64,000 nucleotides of DNA from Lachnospiraceae bacterium (lineage in GTDB: Bacteria > Bacillota > Clostridia > Lachnospirales > Lachnospiraceae), in contig JAAWOG010000004.1 in NCBI GenBank assembly GCA_022799355.1, positions 38,231 through 102,230 of the forward strand, in the 5' to 3' direction. Below the pieces are notes generated by a model that had not been told where the DNA came from, ran no database searches, and worked only from the letters and a program-made list of their open reading frames with translations. Position 1 is the stretch's first letter, and each line of letters begins with the position of its first letter. Below, piece by piece: positions 36,766 through 45,784 of this stretch. Position numbers and translations under genes: made by a program.

Positions 36766-38181
36766 CTAATACAGGACTTCCAGGCTCTCTTCCTCCCCTG
36801 CGCCATCCATCTTTCTCCAGACAATATGGCAGATCCCGTGCTCCTCCGCCGAAACATCGAACTCCTTATTTTCGGAGAAATCCTGCAGCATATAAGTCTC
36901 TCCTCCCGTCGGCGTCAGAAAGATCCGGCACTCTACTTTATCTTCCCCCAGGGCGGCAACCGTCATCTTTAAACCGGGAGAAACCTCCTCATCCTGCCGC
37001 TTTGTCCCATCTATCATAGTACAGTATAATCCATATACCCGCGGCTCTGCGCTTTCCAGTTTCTCCTGATAGGAACCATAAAAATACTCCGCATTTTCCT
37101 CCTCCGGCGCCGATACCACCTTATGGAAAAAATTTGTATACATCTCCGCACCGCTTGTATTCAGATGCCCGGCATCCATAAAATACTCCGGATGCTGAAT
37201 CGGCAGATATTCCTCCTTCACCATATTAAAGTCATAATATGGCACATCATATTCCGCCGCCACACTCCGTATCCCCTCCGCGTAGCTGTCATAACTCTCC
37301 GTTGATAGCGGTTCCAGCTCATACATCGGAGCCGCACATAATACGATTGAAATCTCTTTCTTTTGGCAATACTCTATGATCTTCCGCAGGTATTTTTCAG
37401 CATCCTCCGTCAGATGCATTTCCTCCGGCCTGCGCTCTCTCACAAACAAAGGATTGGAAAATTCTTTTGCCGTCCTGTAATACCCTTTATCTTCGTATTC
37501 GGTCAGCCCATCCACATAGATATATTTTTTATAGTTTCCTGTTCTTTTATAAGTTACTCTGTCTTCTATCCAGTCCTTTTCCGTAAGATGCGCCCTGTAC
37601 CGCACGTATGGGAAGGCCCCATCCATATAGTACTTCGATGGATTCATATGAAAGAATGCCTCCAGTTTCAGCGGCGACATCTTCATATAATCCGTAATCC
37701 TCCAACTGATCTGCACGGCTTCCTTTTCCTGATATCTGCCCTGTCCACCCGTGGAACATGTATAATATAATTCCAGATATACTCTTTCTATTTCGTTGCA
37801 CCTGTCAGCCTCTCTCAGCAAATAATAAGATCCCATCAGCGACTGTCCGGATGTTGCCAGATTGAAATTATTTTTTCCGCTTTTTTCATCCAGTATCTCA
37901 GGATCAAAGCCGCAGAACACATGGGAGGAGCCAAGACAGATATTGTCTATATTTTTTTCCTGTGCATAAAAATGATGAAAGAGGATTCTTTCCCAATCCT
38001 CCTCCTGCCAGTAAAGATAATTCAGTAATTTTGTGCCTGCCAGAAAAAGGACAAACGCCGCTAACATCTGGCACACCGTCCTGCCAAACGCTCTCCGCCC
38101 GCAGAAAAAGCCTGTCCTCTCCGCATCCATGTTTTTCAGTCTGCGCTTCACTTTAGAAAAAGGTAAGCAGTCTCGTATCAT
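36766..38181 (-). CDS. DltD/SGNH-like membrane protein, intact paralogue
   Basis: About 471 residues: N-terminal membrane helix (~35-52), then an extracellular SGNH-type domain. Block I is LGSSHVFCGFDPEIL, and the catalytic Asp-His pair appears as YFMDAGHLNTSGAEMY. Such proteins act with MBOAT O-acyltransferases (compare DltB/DltD, AlgI/AlgJ) to transfer acyl groups to surface polymers. Start set at ATG 38181, behind GGGGA and matching the start of its paralogue at 41295; upstream in-frame starts exist at 38196 and 38199. Very similar to the frameshifted gene at 39932-41295. A C-terminal ~100-residue beta-rich extension follows the SGNH part. Confidence 0.82.
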   Translation of the reverse strand: MIRDCLPFSKVKRRLKNMDAERTGFFCGRRAFGRTVCQMLAAFVLFLAGTKLLNYLYWQEEDWERILFHHFYAQEKNIDNICLGSSHVFCGFDPEILDEKSGKNNFNLATSGQSLMGSYYLLREADRCNEIERVYLELYYTCSTGGQGRYQEKEAVQISWRITDYMKMSPLKLEAFFHMNPSKYYMDGAFPYVRYRAHLTEKDWIEDRVTYKRTGNYKKYIYVDGLTEYEDKGYYRTAKEFSNPLFVRERRPEEMHLTEDAEKYLRKIIEYCQKKEISIVLCAAPMYELEPLSTESYDSYAEGIRSVAAEYDVPYYDFNMVKEEYLPIQHPEYFMDAGHLNTSGAEMYTNFFHKVVSAPEEENAEYFYGSYQEKLESAEPRVYGLYCTMIDGTKRQDEEVSPGLKMTVAALGEDKVECRIFLTPTGGETYMLQDFSENKEFDVSAEEHGICHIVWRKMDGAGEEESLEVLY

Positions 38182-38220
38182 AAAATAATTCCCCATCACA
38201 TCCGTATTACAAAATCGGAT

Positions 38221-39798
38221 TTATCTTTCCGGATGATACTCCTCAATTACGCAGGTATGCTCCTTTGTTTTTCTATCATAATTCACACCCACCAACAGCA
38301 AATTACCCCGATATCCTTCCAGACTTTTGCAATATTCCTTCTCTTTGATCTGCGCGATCGCACCCGCAGCGTTTTTGTTCCATTTCAGTTCAACCACCAA
38401 TGCCGGTTTATCCGAAAACTGTTTTCCCGGAATAAACACCAGATCGGCAATCCCCTTTCCCCCGGGCATCTCCCGGTGTATGGTATAAAAATTGCGCGCG
38501 GCATAAAGCGCTAACGAAATAGTATAGCTCAGCGCATTCTCGTCATTATATTGAATGTGGGATGTCTCAAAATGGGCCTGTCTGATCCCCTCTGCCACCT
38601 GTTCAGGGCGCTTTTGCCAGATTGCACGCAATGTGTCCGCTGAATTTTTCAACGCTTTGGATACTTCACCCCAATCCGAAACCGAAACGGCATTTACATA
38701 TTCCGCCCTCACTTCACCGTTCGGAATATACACACATCTATTGATATTGTCATACCCCAGATATCCCAGATGGATCAGCAATGTCAGAACATCATCCTCG
38801 GTCCGCAGTGTTGTCATATCATTGGTAAAGCTTCCGGTATTTACAGGCACCCTCTCTCCTGCTATCATACTCAGGACATCCTCTCTCAGCCCGTCAAAGT
38901 TCATATCAATATAAACCTGCAATGCCTCAAAAGTCTCCGTCTGATTCCAGTAATTCCCCATCTTCCCAAAACGCATGCAGCTTACCACGGACCGTGGACT
39001 GTATATGGGCTGAGAGCCCTCAAAAAGATATCCGTCATACCAGTTCTTTACTTCCTCCGGATCCATCTGATACCGCCCACAAAGCTTCTCAACCTCACTC
39101 TCCGTAAAGCCCACATAAGAGGCAAGGGGGCCCGGATCAATCATGGTAAACTCATCAAACATATTGAGCGCTGAATGAGTTCCGTATTTTTTAATCGGCA
39201 AAATCCCCGTCATATATGCCAGATGAATATAGCCTTTATCTTTCAGCAAGTCCCTGAGAAAATCCAGATACTGCTCCTGCGCATTTTTATCTGTTTTATA
39301 CTCCCGAAATACGCAATCCCACTCGTCAATGATCACAATAAACGGACATTTTGCCCTGCCGTATATGTCCTGCATCGTTCTTGTCAGATTTGTTTTATCA
39401 AAGTAGCGGTATTCGGGATACTCTTCCAGAAGCTCCCAGAGAACACTCTCTCTGATCAGTGCAAGCATCCCTTCCATATTCTCACTCTGGCTTAAAAACT
39501 CCTGCATATTCAAAAATATCGTATTATACTGATTCAGATATACAGGAAATTCTTTGCTCTCTGTAATTTCCAGACCAGAAAACAGTTCTCCCGTATCACA
39601 TCCCCTGCTGTAATATGCAGCCAGCATATTTGCCGCCGTCGATTTTCCAAAACGCCTGGGACGGCTGATACAGATATATTTTTGCATAGTAGCAATCACA
39701 CTGTTCGTATATTCGATCAGGCCTGTTTTATCTATATATATTTCAGAATTAACAGCCTCGTAAAATTTTTCATTCCCCGGATTGAAATAATTCCCCAT
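38221..39798 (-). CDS. AAA-ATPase/PD-(D/E)XK nuclease family protein
   Basis: About 525 residues. The start MGNYFNPGNEKFYEAVNSEI fits this family. P-loop SRPRRFGKSTAANML (~45), Walker B FIVIIDEWDCVF, a central helical region, and a C-terminal nuclease-like core GIADLVFIPGKQ with LVVELKWNK. The family is widespread in multiple copies in gut Firmicutes and Bacteroidetes; it has been discussed as a selfish or regulatory nuclease and its role is unresolved. Inserted between two acylation paralogues. The 14 bp at its start (ATGGGGAATTATTT) recur just after its stop, at 38183-38196. Confidence 0.85.
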   Translation of the reverse strand: MGNYFNPGNEKFYEAVNSEIYIDKTGLIEYTNSVIATMQKYICISRPRRFGKSTAANMLAAYYSRGCDTGELFSGLEITESKEFPVYLNQYNTIFLNMQEFLSQSENMEGMLALIRESVLWELLEEYPEYRYFDKTNLTRTMQDIYGRAKCPFIVIIDEWDCVFREYKTDKNAQEQYLDFLRDLLKDKGYIHLAYMTGILPIKKYGTHSALNMFDEFTMIDPGPLASYVGFTESEVEKLCGRYQMDPEEVKNWYDGYLFEGSQPIYSPRSVVSCMRFGKMGNYWNQTETFEALQVYIDMNFDGLREDVLSMIAGERVPVNTGSFTNDMTTLRTEDDVLTLLIHLGYLGYDNINRCVYIPNGEVRAEYVNAVSVSDWGEVSKALKNSADTLRAIWQKRPEQVAEGIRQAHFETSHIQYNDENALSYTISLALYAARNFYTIHREMPGGKGIADLVFIPGKQFSDKPALVVELKWNKNAAGAIAQIKEKEYCKSLEGYRGNLLLVGVNYDRKTKEHTCVIEEYHPER

Positions 39799-39931
39799 CT
39801 GCCATCCCCGCTCTACTCCATAACTTTTCCAGTCTTTTGTCCATTATACGTCAGCCCGAAAGCGTGGGCAACTGTTTTTATAAACTGTCATCTCAATATC
39901 ATAAAACTCAGCCTTCAAATTTCACTGTCAC

Positions 39932-41295
39932 TTAATATCGGACTTCTATTCTTCCCCCCTTGCCACCACTTTCCGCATCCCGCCAGATCACTTCACATAA
40001 TCCGTTCTCCTGCGCAGAAATATCAAACTCTTTATTCACCGAAAAATCCTGCTGTAAAACAGTTTTACCCTCATCAGGAGTCAAGAGCACCCGATATTCC
40101 AGTTTTCTCTCAGTATTGGAGGCAATTACCATTCTCTGCATTTTTTTCAGTTCACCGTCCTCCTGAAACTCAGGCTCATCCAAATTATAACAGTACACGC
40201 CATATACATTTGGTTTTGAATATTCTAATTTTTCCCGATAAGTATCATAAAAATATTCTACATTATCCTCCGGCGTACCTGATACCACCTGATGAAAAAA
40301 GTTTGTATAAAGTTCCGCTCCTCTGGCATTTAAATGTCCAACATCCCTAAAATATTCTGGATACCAGATCGGTAGATACTCTTCTTTCGCCATATTAAAA
40401 TCATAATATGCTATACCGTATTCTGACGCTATCTTTTTTACATCATCCACATACTGATCATAATTTTCATTTGCCATCAACTGTGTTTCATAAATTGGAC
40501 TGGAAAACAGCGTAATCTGGACTTTCTTCTTTTGACAGTATTCAATAATTTTACGTAGATATTCTTCGGCGTCATCCGTCAAATACATTTCCTCCGGTTC
40601 TCTGTCTCTCCTGGTAAACAGATCAGATAGCTCTCTTGTTGTATATAAGTATCCCTTATCCTTATACTCTGTAGTCCCATCATTATAAATAAACTTTTTA
40701 TAATTTTCAGTATTTTTATAGTCAGCCCTTTCCTTTATCCAATTCCCGTCCATCAGATGTTCTCTATAACGTATAAAAGGAAAAAATGCTTCTGGATAAT
40801 ACTGTGCAGGATTCATGGAAAGCAACGCTTCCGTCTTATAAAAAGAACCTTTCATAAAGTTCATACCCCGCCAGCCATTCTGCACCGTAATTTTCTGTCG
40901 ATAATCCCCATTGATTCCCGTTGAAAGACTATAATATAACTCCAGATATACTTTTTCTACTTTATGTTTTCGGTCAACTTCCCTCAGTAAATAGTATGAT
41001 TCTATCAACCGCTGTGATGATGTTGACATATTAAAATTGTTTTTTCCGTTTTTTTCATCCAAGATTTCTGGATTTAAATCGCAATATACATGAGAAGAAC
41101 CAATATAGACATAATCTATATTTTTTTCCTGTTCATAAAAATTATGCCACATAATCCTTGCCCACTCATCCTCCTGCCAATACAGGTAATTAAGCACCCC
41201 ATTACCCGCCAGAAAAAAGCGCCTGCCGCCAGAACCAGAAATATCCCTCTGAACCTCTTCTTAAAATTGAAAATAGATAAATTGCGTCGTATCAT
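39932..41295 (-). CDS. DltD/SGNH-like membrane protein, interrupted by a frameshift in its membrane helix
   Basis: The downstream frame (39932-41197) holds the SGNH domain: YIGSSHVYCDLNPEIL and YFRDVGHLNARGAELY. The N-terminus is in another frame from ATG 41295 (MIRRNLSIFNFKKRFRG...LVLAAGAF). Compared with the paralogue at 36766-38181, the frames join at the T6 run at 41213-41218 (minus strand): one extra T, or a -1 ribosomal slip on T TTT TTC, gives FFLAGNGVLNYLYWQ like the paralogue's LFLAGTKLLNYLYWQ. It is either a one-base deletion, programmed slippage or a sequencing error. The start overlaps the MBOAT gene, with GGAG six bases before the ATG. Confidence 0.75.
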
Positions 41296-42814
41296 ATAAC
41301 TCTCCATAACATCCATATAAAAGTATTGTAAAAATTAAAAACATTTCAGCGCTCAGCCTGAGCCACCAGTCAAGTCCCATAAACTTTTCCATCACATCTG
41401 TTCCGATATATTTTTTATAATCCACTATAAGCAACACGCCAATGGCATAACACAATATCCTGAAATATCCCTCCGGTACGCCGAGGGAATACAGCGAATA
41501 GTCAAACAAAACAGTCCAATTTATGTACATCATACGTTTTATTAAGACCAGCGCCGCTCCCAATCCCCCCGCCCTGAAAAACAACCAGGAAAAACAGACC
41601 AACGCAAAAGTTCCCACTCGTCTCAGAAAATTTTTTCCTGGTGTACTTTCCCTCTTTGCTTTATTTCCATTCTCTTTTTCTAATAGACAAAAAAACTTGA
41701 TTTTTTCGGGAAACCTTTCCGTCGAATAGATGATTCTTTCGGAAAACAATCGCAGGATATCACTCAGAACCTGATATATCCCATTCAGAATCCCCCATAC
41801 AACATAAGACAGCGCCGAACCATGCCACAGTCCGCTGAGCGCAAAGACAATAAGCAGATTACACTCTTTTCTTATCCTCCCTTTTTTATTTCCTCCAAGG
41901 GGAATATACAAATACTCCCGAAACCACCCCGTCAAAGAAATATGCCATCTGCGCCAGAATTCTTTAACACTTCCCGCAAAATAAGGCGCGTTAAAATTAT
42001 CCGTAAGCCGAAAACCCAGCACCAGCGCGGCGCCTCTTGCGATAGTGGAATACCCCGCAAAATCACAATAAATCTGAATGGCAAATAAGACAGTGGCGAT
42101 CACGATATACATTCCATAATATGTCGTAGTGTCTCCGTACACCGTATCAACAATAACCGCCGCCCTGTCCGCAATGACCATCTTCATGAAAAATCCCCAG
42201 AGCATCAGAATAAACCCCCTCTGAAGATTCTCAAAAGAAAATTTTTTCGGTTTCCCTATTTGTATCAGTAAATTCTCAGACCGTTCGATCGGACCTGCCA
42301 CCAACTGGGGAAAAAATGATACAAACAACGCATATCTCAGAAAATTTTTCTCCGCATAGATTTTTTCGTGATAAACATCTATTACATAACCCAGCGCCTG
42401 GAAAATATAAAACGAAATGCCCACTGGCAGGACGACATCTCTTATGGAAACTGATCTTCCTGTCTGCCATGCAGCTAAAATGCGATTTATAAGCCCGATC
42501 ATATAGTTTAAGTACTTAAAATAACAAAGCAGCGCCAGATTCAGAATGACCGTTGTCCCAAAACATATTTTTTTTAACCTCAGCTTTGTTTCCTCCGGTC
42601 TTTCTCCGTATTTGATCCGATCCAACAATATTCCCGAAAAATAAGTAAGAGCCGTCACTCCCAACAATAAAATCCCATACCTCTTACTCCAACACATATA
42701 AAAATAATAAGAACTGATAAGTAGCCAGATATACCTTACTTTTGGGGGAAGCAGAAAATATACCACTGTAACAATCGGGAAAAACAATAAAAAATGAATG
42801 GAATTAAAAAGCAC
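41261..42814 (-). CDS. MBOAT-family O-acyltransferase (AlgI/DltB/PatA type)
   Basis: About 517 residues with ~11 membrane spans. Family blocks VVLPVGISFYIFQALGYVID, FFPQLVAGPIERSENLL, CDFAGYSTIARGAALVLGF, WRRWHISLTGWFREYLYIPL and the catalytic His in ALSGLWHGSALSYVVWG. Transfers acyl (often acetyl) groups across the membrane to extracellular polymers together with the SGNH partners downstream. GTG start at 42814 after AGGAGA. First gene of the locus; its promoter is covered by a palindrome shared with the divergent XRE gene. The polymer is unknown, since no glycosyltransferases are nearby. Confidence 0.93.
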   Translation of the reverse strand: MLFNSIHFLLFFPIVTVVYFLLPPKVRYIWLLISSYYFYMCWSKRYGILLLGVTALTYFSGILLDRIKYGERPEETKLRLKKICFGTTVILNLALLCYFKYLNYMIGLINRILAAWQTGRSVSIRDVVLPVGISFYIFQALGYVIDVYHEKIYAEKNFLRYALFVSFFPQLVAGPIERSENLLIQIGKPKKFSFENLQRGFILMLWGFFMKMVIADRAAVIVDTVYGDTTTYYGMYIVIATVLFAIQIYCDFAGYSTIARGAALVLGFRLTDNFNAPYFAGSVKEFWRRWHISLTGWFREYLYIPLGGNKKGRIRKECNLLIVFALSGLWHGSALSYVVWGILNGIYQVLSDILRLFSERIIYSTERFPEKIKFFCLLEKENGNKAKRESTPGKNFLRRVGTFALVCFSWLFFRAGGLGAALVLIKRMMYINWTVLFDYSLYSLGVPEGYFRILCYAIGVLLIVDYKKYIGTDVMEKFMGLDWWLRLSAEMFLIFTILLYGCYGELYDTTQFIYFQF

Positions 42815-42845
42815 GGCACTTCTCCTGATAAATTTTTTATTTTAT

Positions 42846-42874
42846 ATTTTAGAACAATTTGTTCTAAAAGTAAA
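42846..42874 (-). promoter_or_regulatory. Promoter of the MBOAT operon
   Basis: Minus strand TTTACT (42869-42874), 17-nt spacer, TAAAAT (42846-42851). The operator at 42851-42865 fills the spacer. Confidence 0.7.
42851..42865. promoter_or_regulatory. Palindromic operator 1
   Basis: AGAACAATTTGTTCT, a near-perfect palindrome extended by TTTT/AAAA flanks to 23 bp. Its reverse complement recurs at 42876-42890, 25 bp away centre to centre. It sits between the -10 and -35 of the MBOAT promoter. The likely ligand is the adjacent XRE protein. Confidence 0.8.
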
Positions 42875-42875
42875 T

Positions 42876-42890
42876 AGAACAAATTGTTCT
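42876..42890. promoter_or_regulatory. Palindromic operator 2
   Basis: AGAACAAATTGTTCT, the exact reverse complement of operator 1, just upstream of the MBOAT -35 box and on the XRE-gene side. Paired sites 25 bp apart suggest cooperative binding by two dimers. Confidence 0.78.
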
Positions 42891-42935
42891 TTCATATGCT
42901 AATTAAGAAAACATATTTTAATCGACATATGAAAG
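42889..42935. repeat. 10-bp inverted repeat upstream of the XRE gene
   Basis: CTTTCATATG at 42889-42898 and CATATGAAAG at 42926-42935 are perfect inverted repeats 27 bp apart, and CATATGAA recurs at the XRE start. Possible second regulatory element or leader hairpin; significance unknown. Confidence 0.55.
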
Positions 42936-42966
42936 GATAAGCTTCCGGCTTAGTATTAAATTATTT

Positions 42967-43185
42967 ATGACATATGAACGCATTCGGAATTTAAGAGAGG
43001 ACAAAGACCTCACCCAGACAGACATTGCTGAGTATCTGCACATTTCACAGCGCGCCTACTCGCATTATGAAAACGGCAGGCGCGCCATCCCTGTAGAAAT
43101 ATTATCAAAACTTGCCGACTACCACCACACAAGTATCGATTATCTTGTTGGGAGAACAAACTGTAAAAAACCCTATCCGTGTTGA
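42967..43185 (+). CDS. XRE-family helix-turn-helix regulator
   Basis: A 72-residue single-domain Cro/CI-type DNA-binding protein: LREDKDLTQTDIAEYLHISQ and RAYSHYENGRRAIPVEILSK, closing with TSIDYLVGRT. Divergent from the MBOAT operon, with twin palindromes between them, so it most likely represses itself and that operon. No convincing ribosome site directly precedes the ATG (AAAGGA is ~30 nt away), hinting at leaderless or weak translation. Its stop is immediately adjacent to the stop of the convergent DUF4173 gene. Confidence 0.9.
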   Translation: MTYERIRNLREDKDLTQTDIAEYLHISQRAYSHYENGRRAIPVEILSKLADYHHTSIDYLVGRTNCKKPYPC

Positions 43186-44805
43186 TCAGCCTGCAACCAT
43201 CCTTCTCACATACCCCCTGGAAAAGTTGTAACTCCGAAGTGACATTTTTTCCGCTCTTTCCGCATGTCTCGCAATATAAGAAATATACCATGTCTGTGAA
43301 TCCATATATTCCTGCCCGCGTCCGCCTGTGTTTGCTGCATTCTTCCATTTCTCCTGCTGTTCCAGATAAGCATCGTACTGTTCCAGATTCGCTTCGCTCA
43401 AAATGATTGGCGCCGCATCCGCCGACAGCCCTCTCAGATACCAGGTATCCGGATTTATTCTCTCCTCCTCCGCCTTTCCCTCGCCGCCTTCCAGATAAGC
43501 CGAAATATTATATCGGGCAATCCAGTAATCCGGCTGTCCAAAAGACAAAACAAAGTAACATACCGTAATCACGCAGAGCCCATACCGAAACAACGGAAAG
43601 CTGTTTTTCAGTGTTTTCCCGATGATGCCCATAAGCAGCAGCGCGATTACCCCCAGCGCCCAGAGGACAAAGATACGCAGAAAAGTCAGATAATACACGC
43701 TGATGTACAGAAGCATCCTGTAAGCGCTCGAAGCCGTCATAATAAATGTACATCCCGAGATCACCAGAAGAATCCCCTTCAGTATCCTGCTCTCCCGGAA
43801 AAATCCAATTCCGGTCAGCACCAGAACCAGGTTCATCAGACAAATAAACAAAAGCTGGAAAAATCCCTGCCTTGCATACTGCGCATAGGTATAACCCGCC
43901 GGCAGCGTCCCGTATCCCGCAAACAGGTAGACCACCTGTATCACACAAAAATAAATATAGATCACCGCGATTACCGCCGTGGCAGAGATGGCTATAACCG
44001 GCTGCCCCTTTCTGTGATCTCCGACCGTTTCACTCAGTTCACGCCCTTCCAGAAAAGATGCCATACCATAGCTGAAAAAAAACATCACGGCAGACCAGAA
44101 AATGCAGCAAATTACATCCCAGCCATCCAGATTCCCAAAAAGAACCCTCATGCTCTCTCTGAAAATCATATCCGCAGAAGAAAGCATCACAAGCACCACC
44201 GCTATCAGGGGAATTGATATACCGGTGCCCGCCAGTACGTAGAGCGCCCGGGAGTTCTTTGTTCCCTTATGTTTCTCCAGCCACGCCTGTGTATCCGGAA
44301 AAAAGGAAAACATCTTACCGATGCTACCAACGGCCAGTCTCAGAATACTTTTCAGAAACTTTCCGAGCTGCCAGCTTTTTGTATCAAAATAGACTGCCAG
44401 AAGAAAATAAGCCATCAGCACAAAGAGCCATACCTTATTCATTGCAATGATCTTTGCATTGTCCGTGAAACAGTTTGAGATACCCAGCATCAGACTTGCC
44501 GCCAACGTCAAAATATGCTCTCCTTTCCAGGAAATACCGGATTTTCTGATAGTATATACAGCAAAGCCGATAGTTCCTGCCACGTAAAAAGGGTAGGCGA
44601 TACCTGATGCGTTTTTATAGAGACAAAAGGTAAAAAAGACAGCATAGAGAAAACTTGCCGGGGCAATCTTATGAAACAGTTCCGGTTTTGCAGAGGATGT
44701 CCTCCTTTGTACCTCCTCTGGCACTTTATACGGTAAATTAGGGTACAGGTTATCGCCTCCGGAAACAATCGCTCCCGCAGCCATACTTTCCATATTCTTT
44801 TCCAT
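43186..44805 (-). CDS. DUF4173-family integral membrane protein
   Basis: About 539 residues with roughly 12 membrane spans. The segment AGYTYAQYARQGFFQLLFIC is the DUF4173 hallmark; a long soluble C-terminal tail (LRGLSADAAPIILSEANLEQ and onward) follows. Members often accompany DUF2975 and YozG-like regulators in Firmicutes; function unknown. ATG 44805 with AAAGGA at good spacing. The last gene of the DUF2975-YozG-DUF4173 set on this strand. Its 3' end meets the XRE gene with no intergenic base. Confidence 0.85.
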   Translation of the reverse strand: MEKNMESMAAGAIVSGGDNLYPNLPYKVPEEVQRRTSSAKPELFHKIAPASFLYAVFFTFCLYKNASGIAYPFYVAGTIGFAVYTIRKSGISWKGEHILTLAASLMLGISNCFTDNAKIIAMNKVWLFVLMAYFLLAVYFDTKSWQLGKFLKSILRLAVGSIGKMFSFFPDTQAWLEKHKGTKNSRALYVLAGTGISIPLIAVVLVMLSSADMIFRESMRVLFGNLDGWDVICCIFWSAVMFFFSYGMASFLEGRELSETVGDHRKGQPVIAISATAVIAVIYIYFCVIQVVYLFAGYGTLPAGYTYAQYARQGFFQLLFICLMNLVLVLTGIGFFRESRILKGILLVISGCTFIMTASSAYRMLLYISVYYLTFLRIFVLWALGVIALLLMGIIGKTLKNSFPLFRYGLCVITVCYFVLSFGQPDYWIARYNISAYLEGGEGKAEEERINPDTWYLRGLSADAAPIILSEANLEQYDAYLEQQEKWKNAANTGGRGQEYMDSQTWYISYIARHAERAEKMSLRSYNFSRGYVRRMVAG

Positions 44806-44891
44806 GATTCAATTCCTTTCTTTTTTGCTTTCTTATTTCCGCAGGCTCCGGTTCCTCCCTCATACCTGCGGATGCTCACATATATTTGCCT

Positions 44892-45113
44892 TTACGTATT
44901 TTCTTCCTCATCTTCTTCATATTGAAGAATATCTCCCGGCTGGCAGTTCAGTTCCCTGCAGATCGCCTCCAGAGTAGAGAAGCGCACCGCTTTCGCCTTA
45001 TTATTTTTTAAGATGGACAAATTCGCAAGGGTGATATCCACTTTGCCGGCAAGATCCGTGAGGCTCATTTTACGTTTCGCCATCATGACATCCAGATTTA
45101 CAATGATTCCCAT
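44892..45113 (-). CDS. YozG-like XRE-family regulator
   Basis: A 73-residue HTH protein: IIVNLDVMMAKRKMSLTDLA, ITLANLSILKNNKAKAVRFS and TLEAICRELNCQPGDILQYE, the pattern of the YozG/HTH_26 family, with a Glu-rich tail. Starts 9 bp after the DUF2975 gene, a frequent pairing; it probably controls these membrane-protein genes. DNA site not identified. Confidence 0.92.
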   Translation of the reverse strand: MGIIVNLDVMMAKRKMSLTDLAGKVDITLANLSILKNNKAKAVRFSTLEAICRELNCQPGDILQYEEDEEENT

Positions 45114-45122
45114 AATTCCCCC

Positions 45123-45653
45123 TTATATCGTCCAGTCAGTCTCTTCTTTGTACGCGACAGCCTGCTCAAATACGAAGCTCAGTACCTTACTGAACAGTCC
45201 GGCGATCAGGAATACAAAAATGACCACCCCCATCGCTATCGTCACATATACAATACTCCTGACGCCCGCCATCAGGGCTATGAAAAAGCTCCAGTTCCCC
45301 ATTTTCCGCAGGCTGACCACATTCTCCTGCACAAAGCAGTTCTCCGCCAGCACCGTTTCGAAAATCTTCCGCAGCTCCCACAGAAGTTTCTCCGCCGCAA
45401 TTCCCAGCACAAAATAGACGATCACCGTCTCCTCGTAGTATCGGACCAGAAACGGAAGCTGTTCCCCGATCCATTTGATGCTCCATGGCAAAGATGCCGT
45501 CACCAGCACTCCCGTATAAAACATAAAATCCAGCAGATATTTCGTCCCCTTTATCCAGGGCAGTTTTTCATCCGCCGCCGAACCCCAGTATACGGCCGCT
45601 CCCTCACCCTGCCTTGCAATATCCTTCTTTTTTCTCTGATCACCGTTTCCCAT
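45123..45653 (-). CDS. DUF2975-family membrane protein
   Basis: About 176 residues with four predicted membrane segments (around FMFYTGVLVTASLPW, VIVYFVLGIAAEKLLWEL, FFIALMAGVRSIVYVTIAMG and VIFVFLIAGLFSKVL). The layout and the adjoining YozG-like regulator fit DUF2975. The FVQENVVSLRKMGNW segment is the conserved region before the last helices. Function unknown; possibly the membrane partner whose level the regulator tracks. Confidence 0.82.
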   Translation of the reverse strand: MGNGDQRKKKDIARQGEGAAVYWGSAADEKLPWIKGTKYLLDFMFYTGVLVTASLPWSIKWIGEQLPFLVRYYEETVIVYFVLGIAAEKLLWELRKIFETVLAENCFVQENVVSLRKMGNWSFFIALMAGVRSIVYVTIAMGVVIFVFLIAGLFSKVLSFVFEQAVAYKEETDWTI

Positions 45654-45784
45654 TTCTCCTCCATTTCTGTGTTGCCGTTTCTTATAACCGGATTCCTGCC
45701 TTTTAATCCCGCTATATGTTACTGCCGCCTGATTTTTCGGCTTTTTACTTTATTTCGGTTCCTTCTGTTATACTGATTCCCGTC

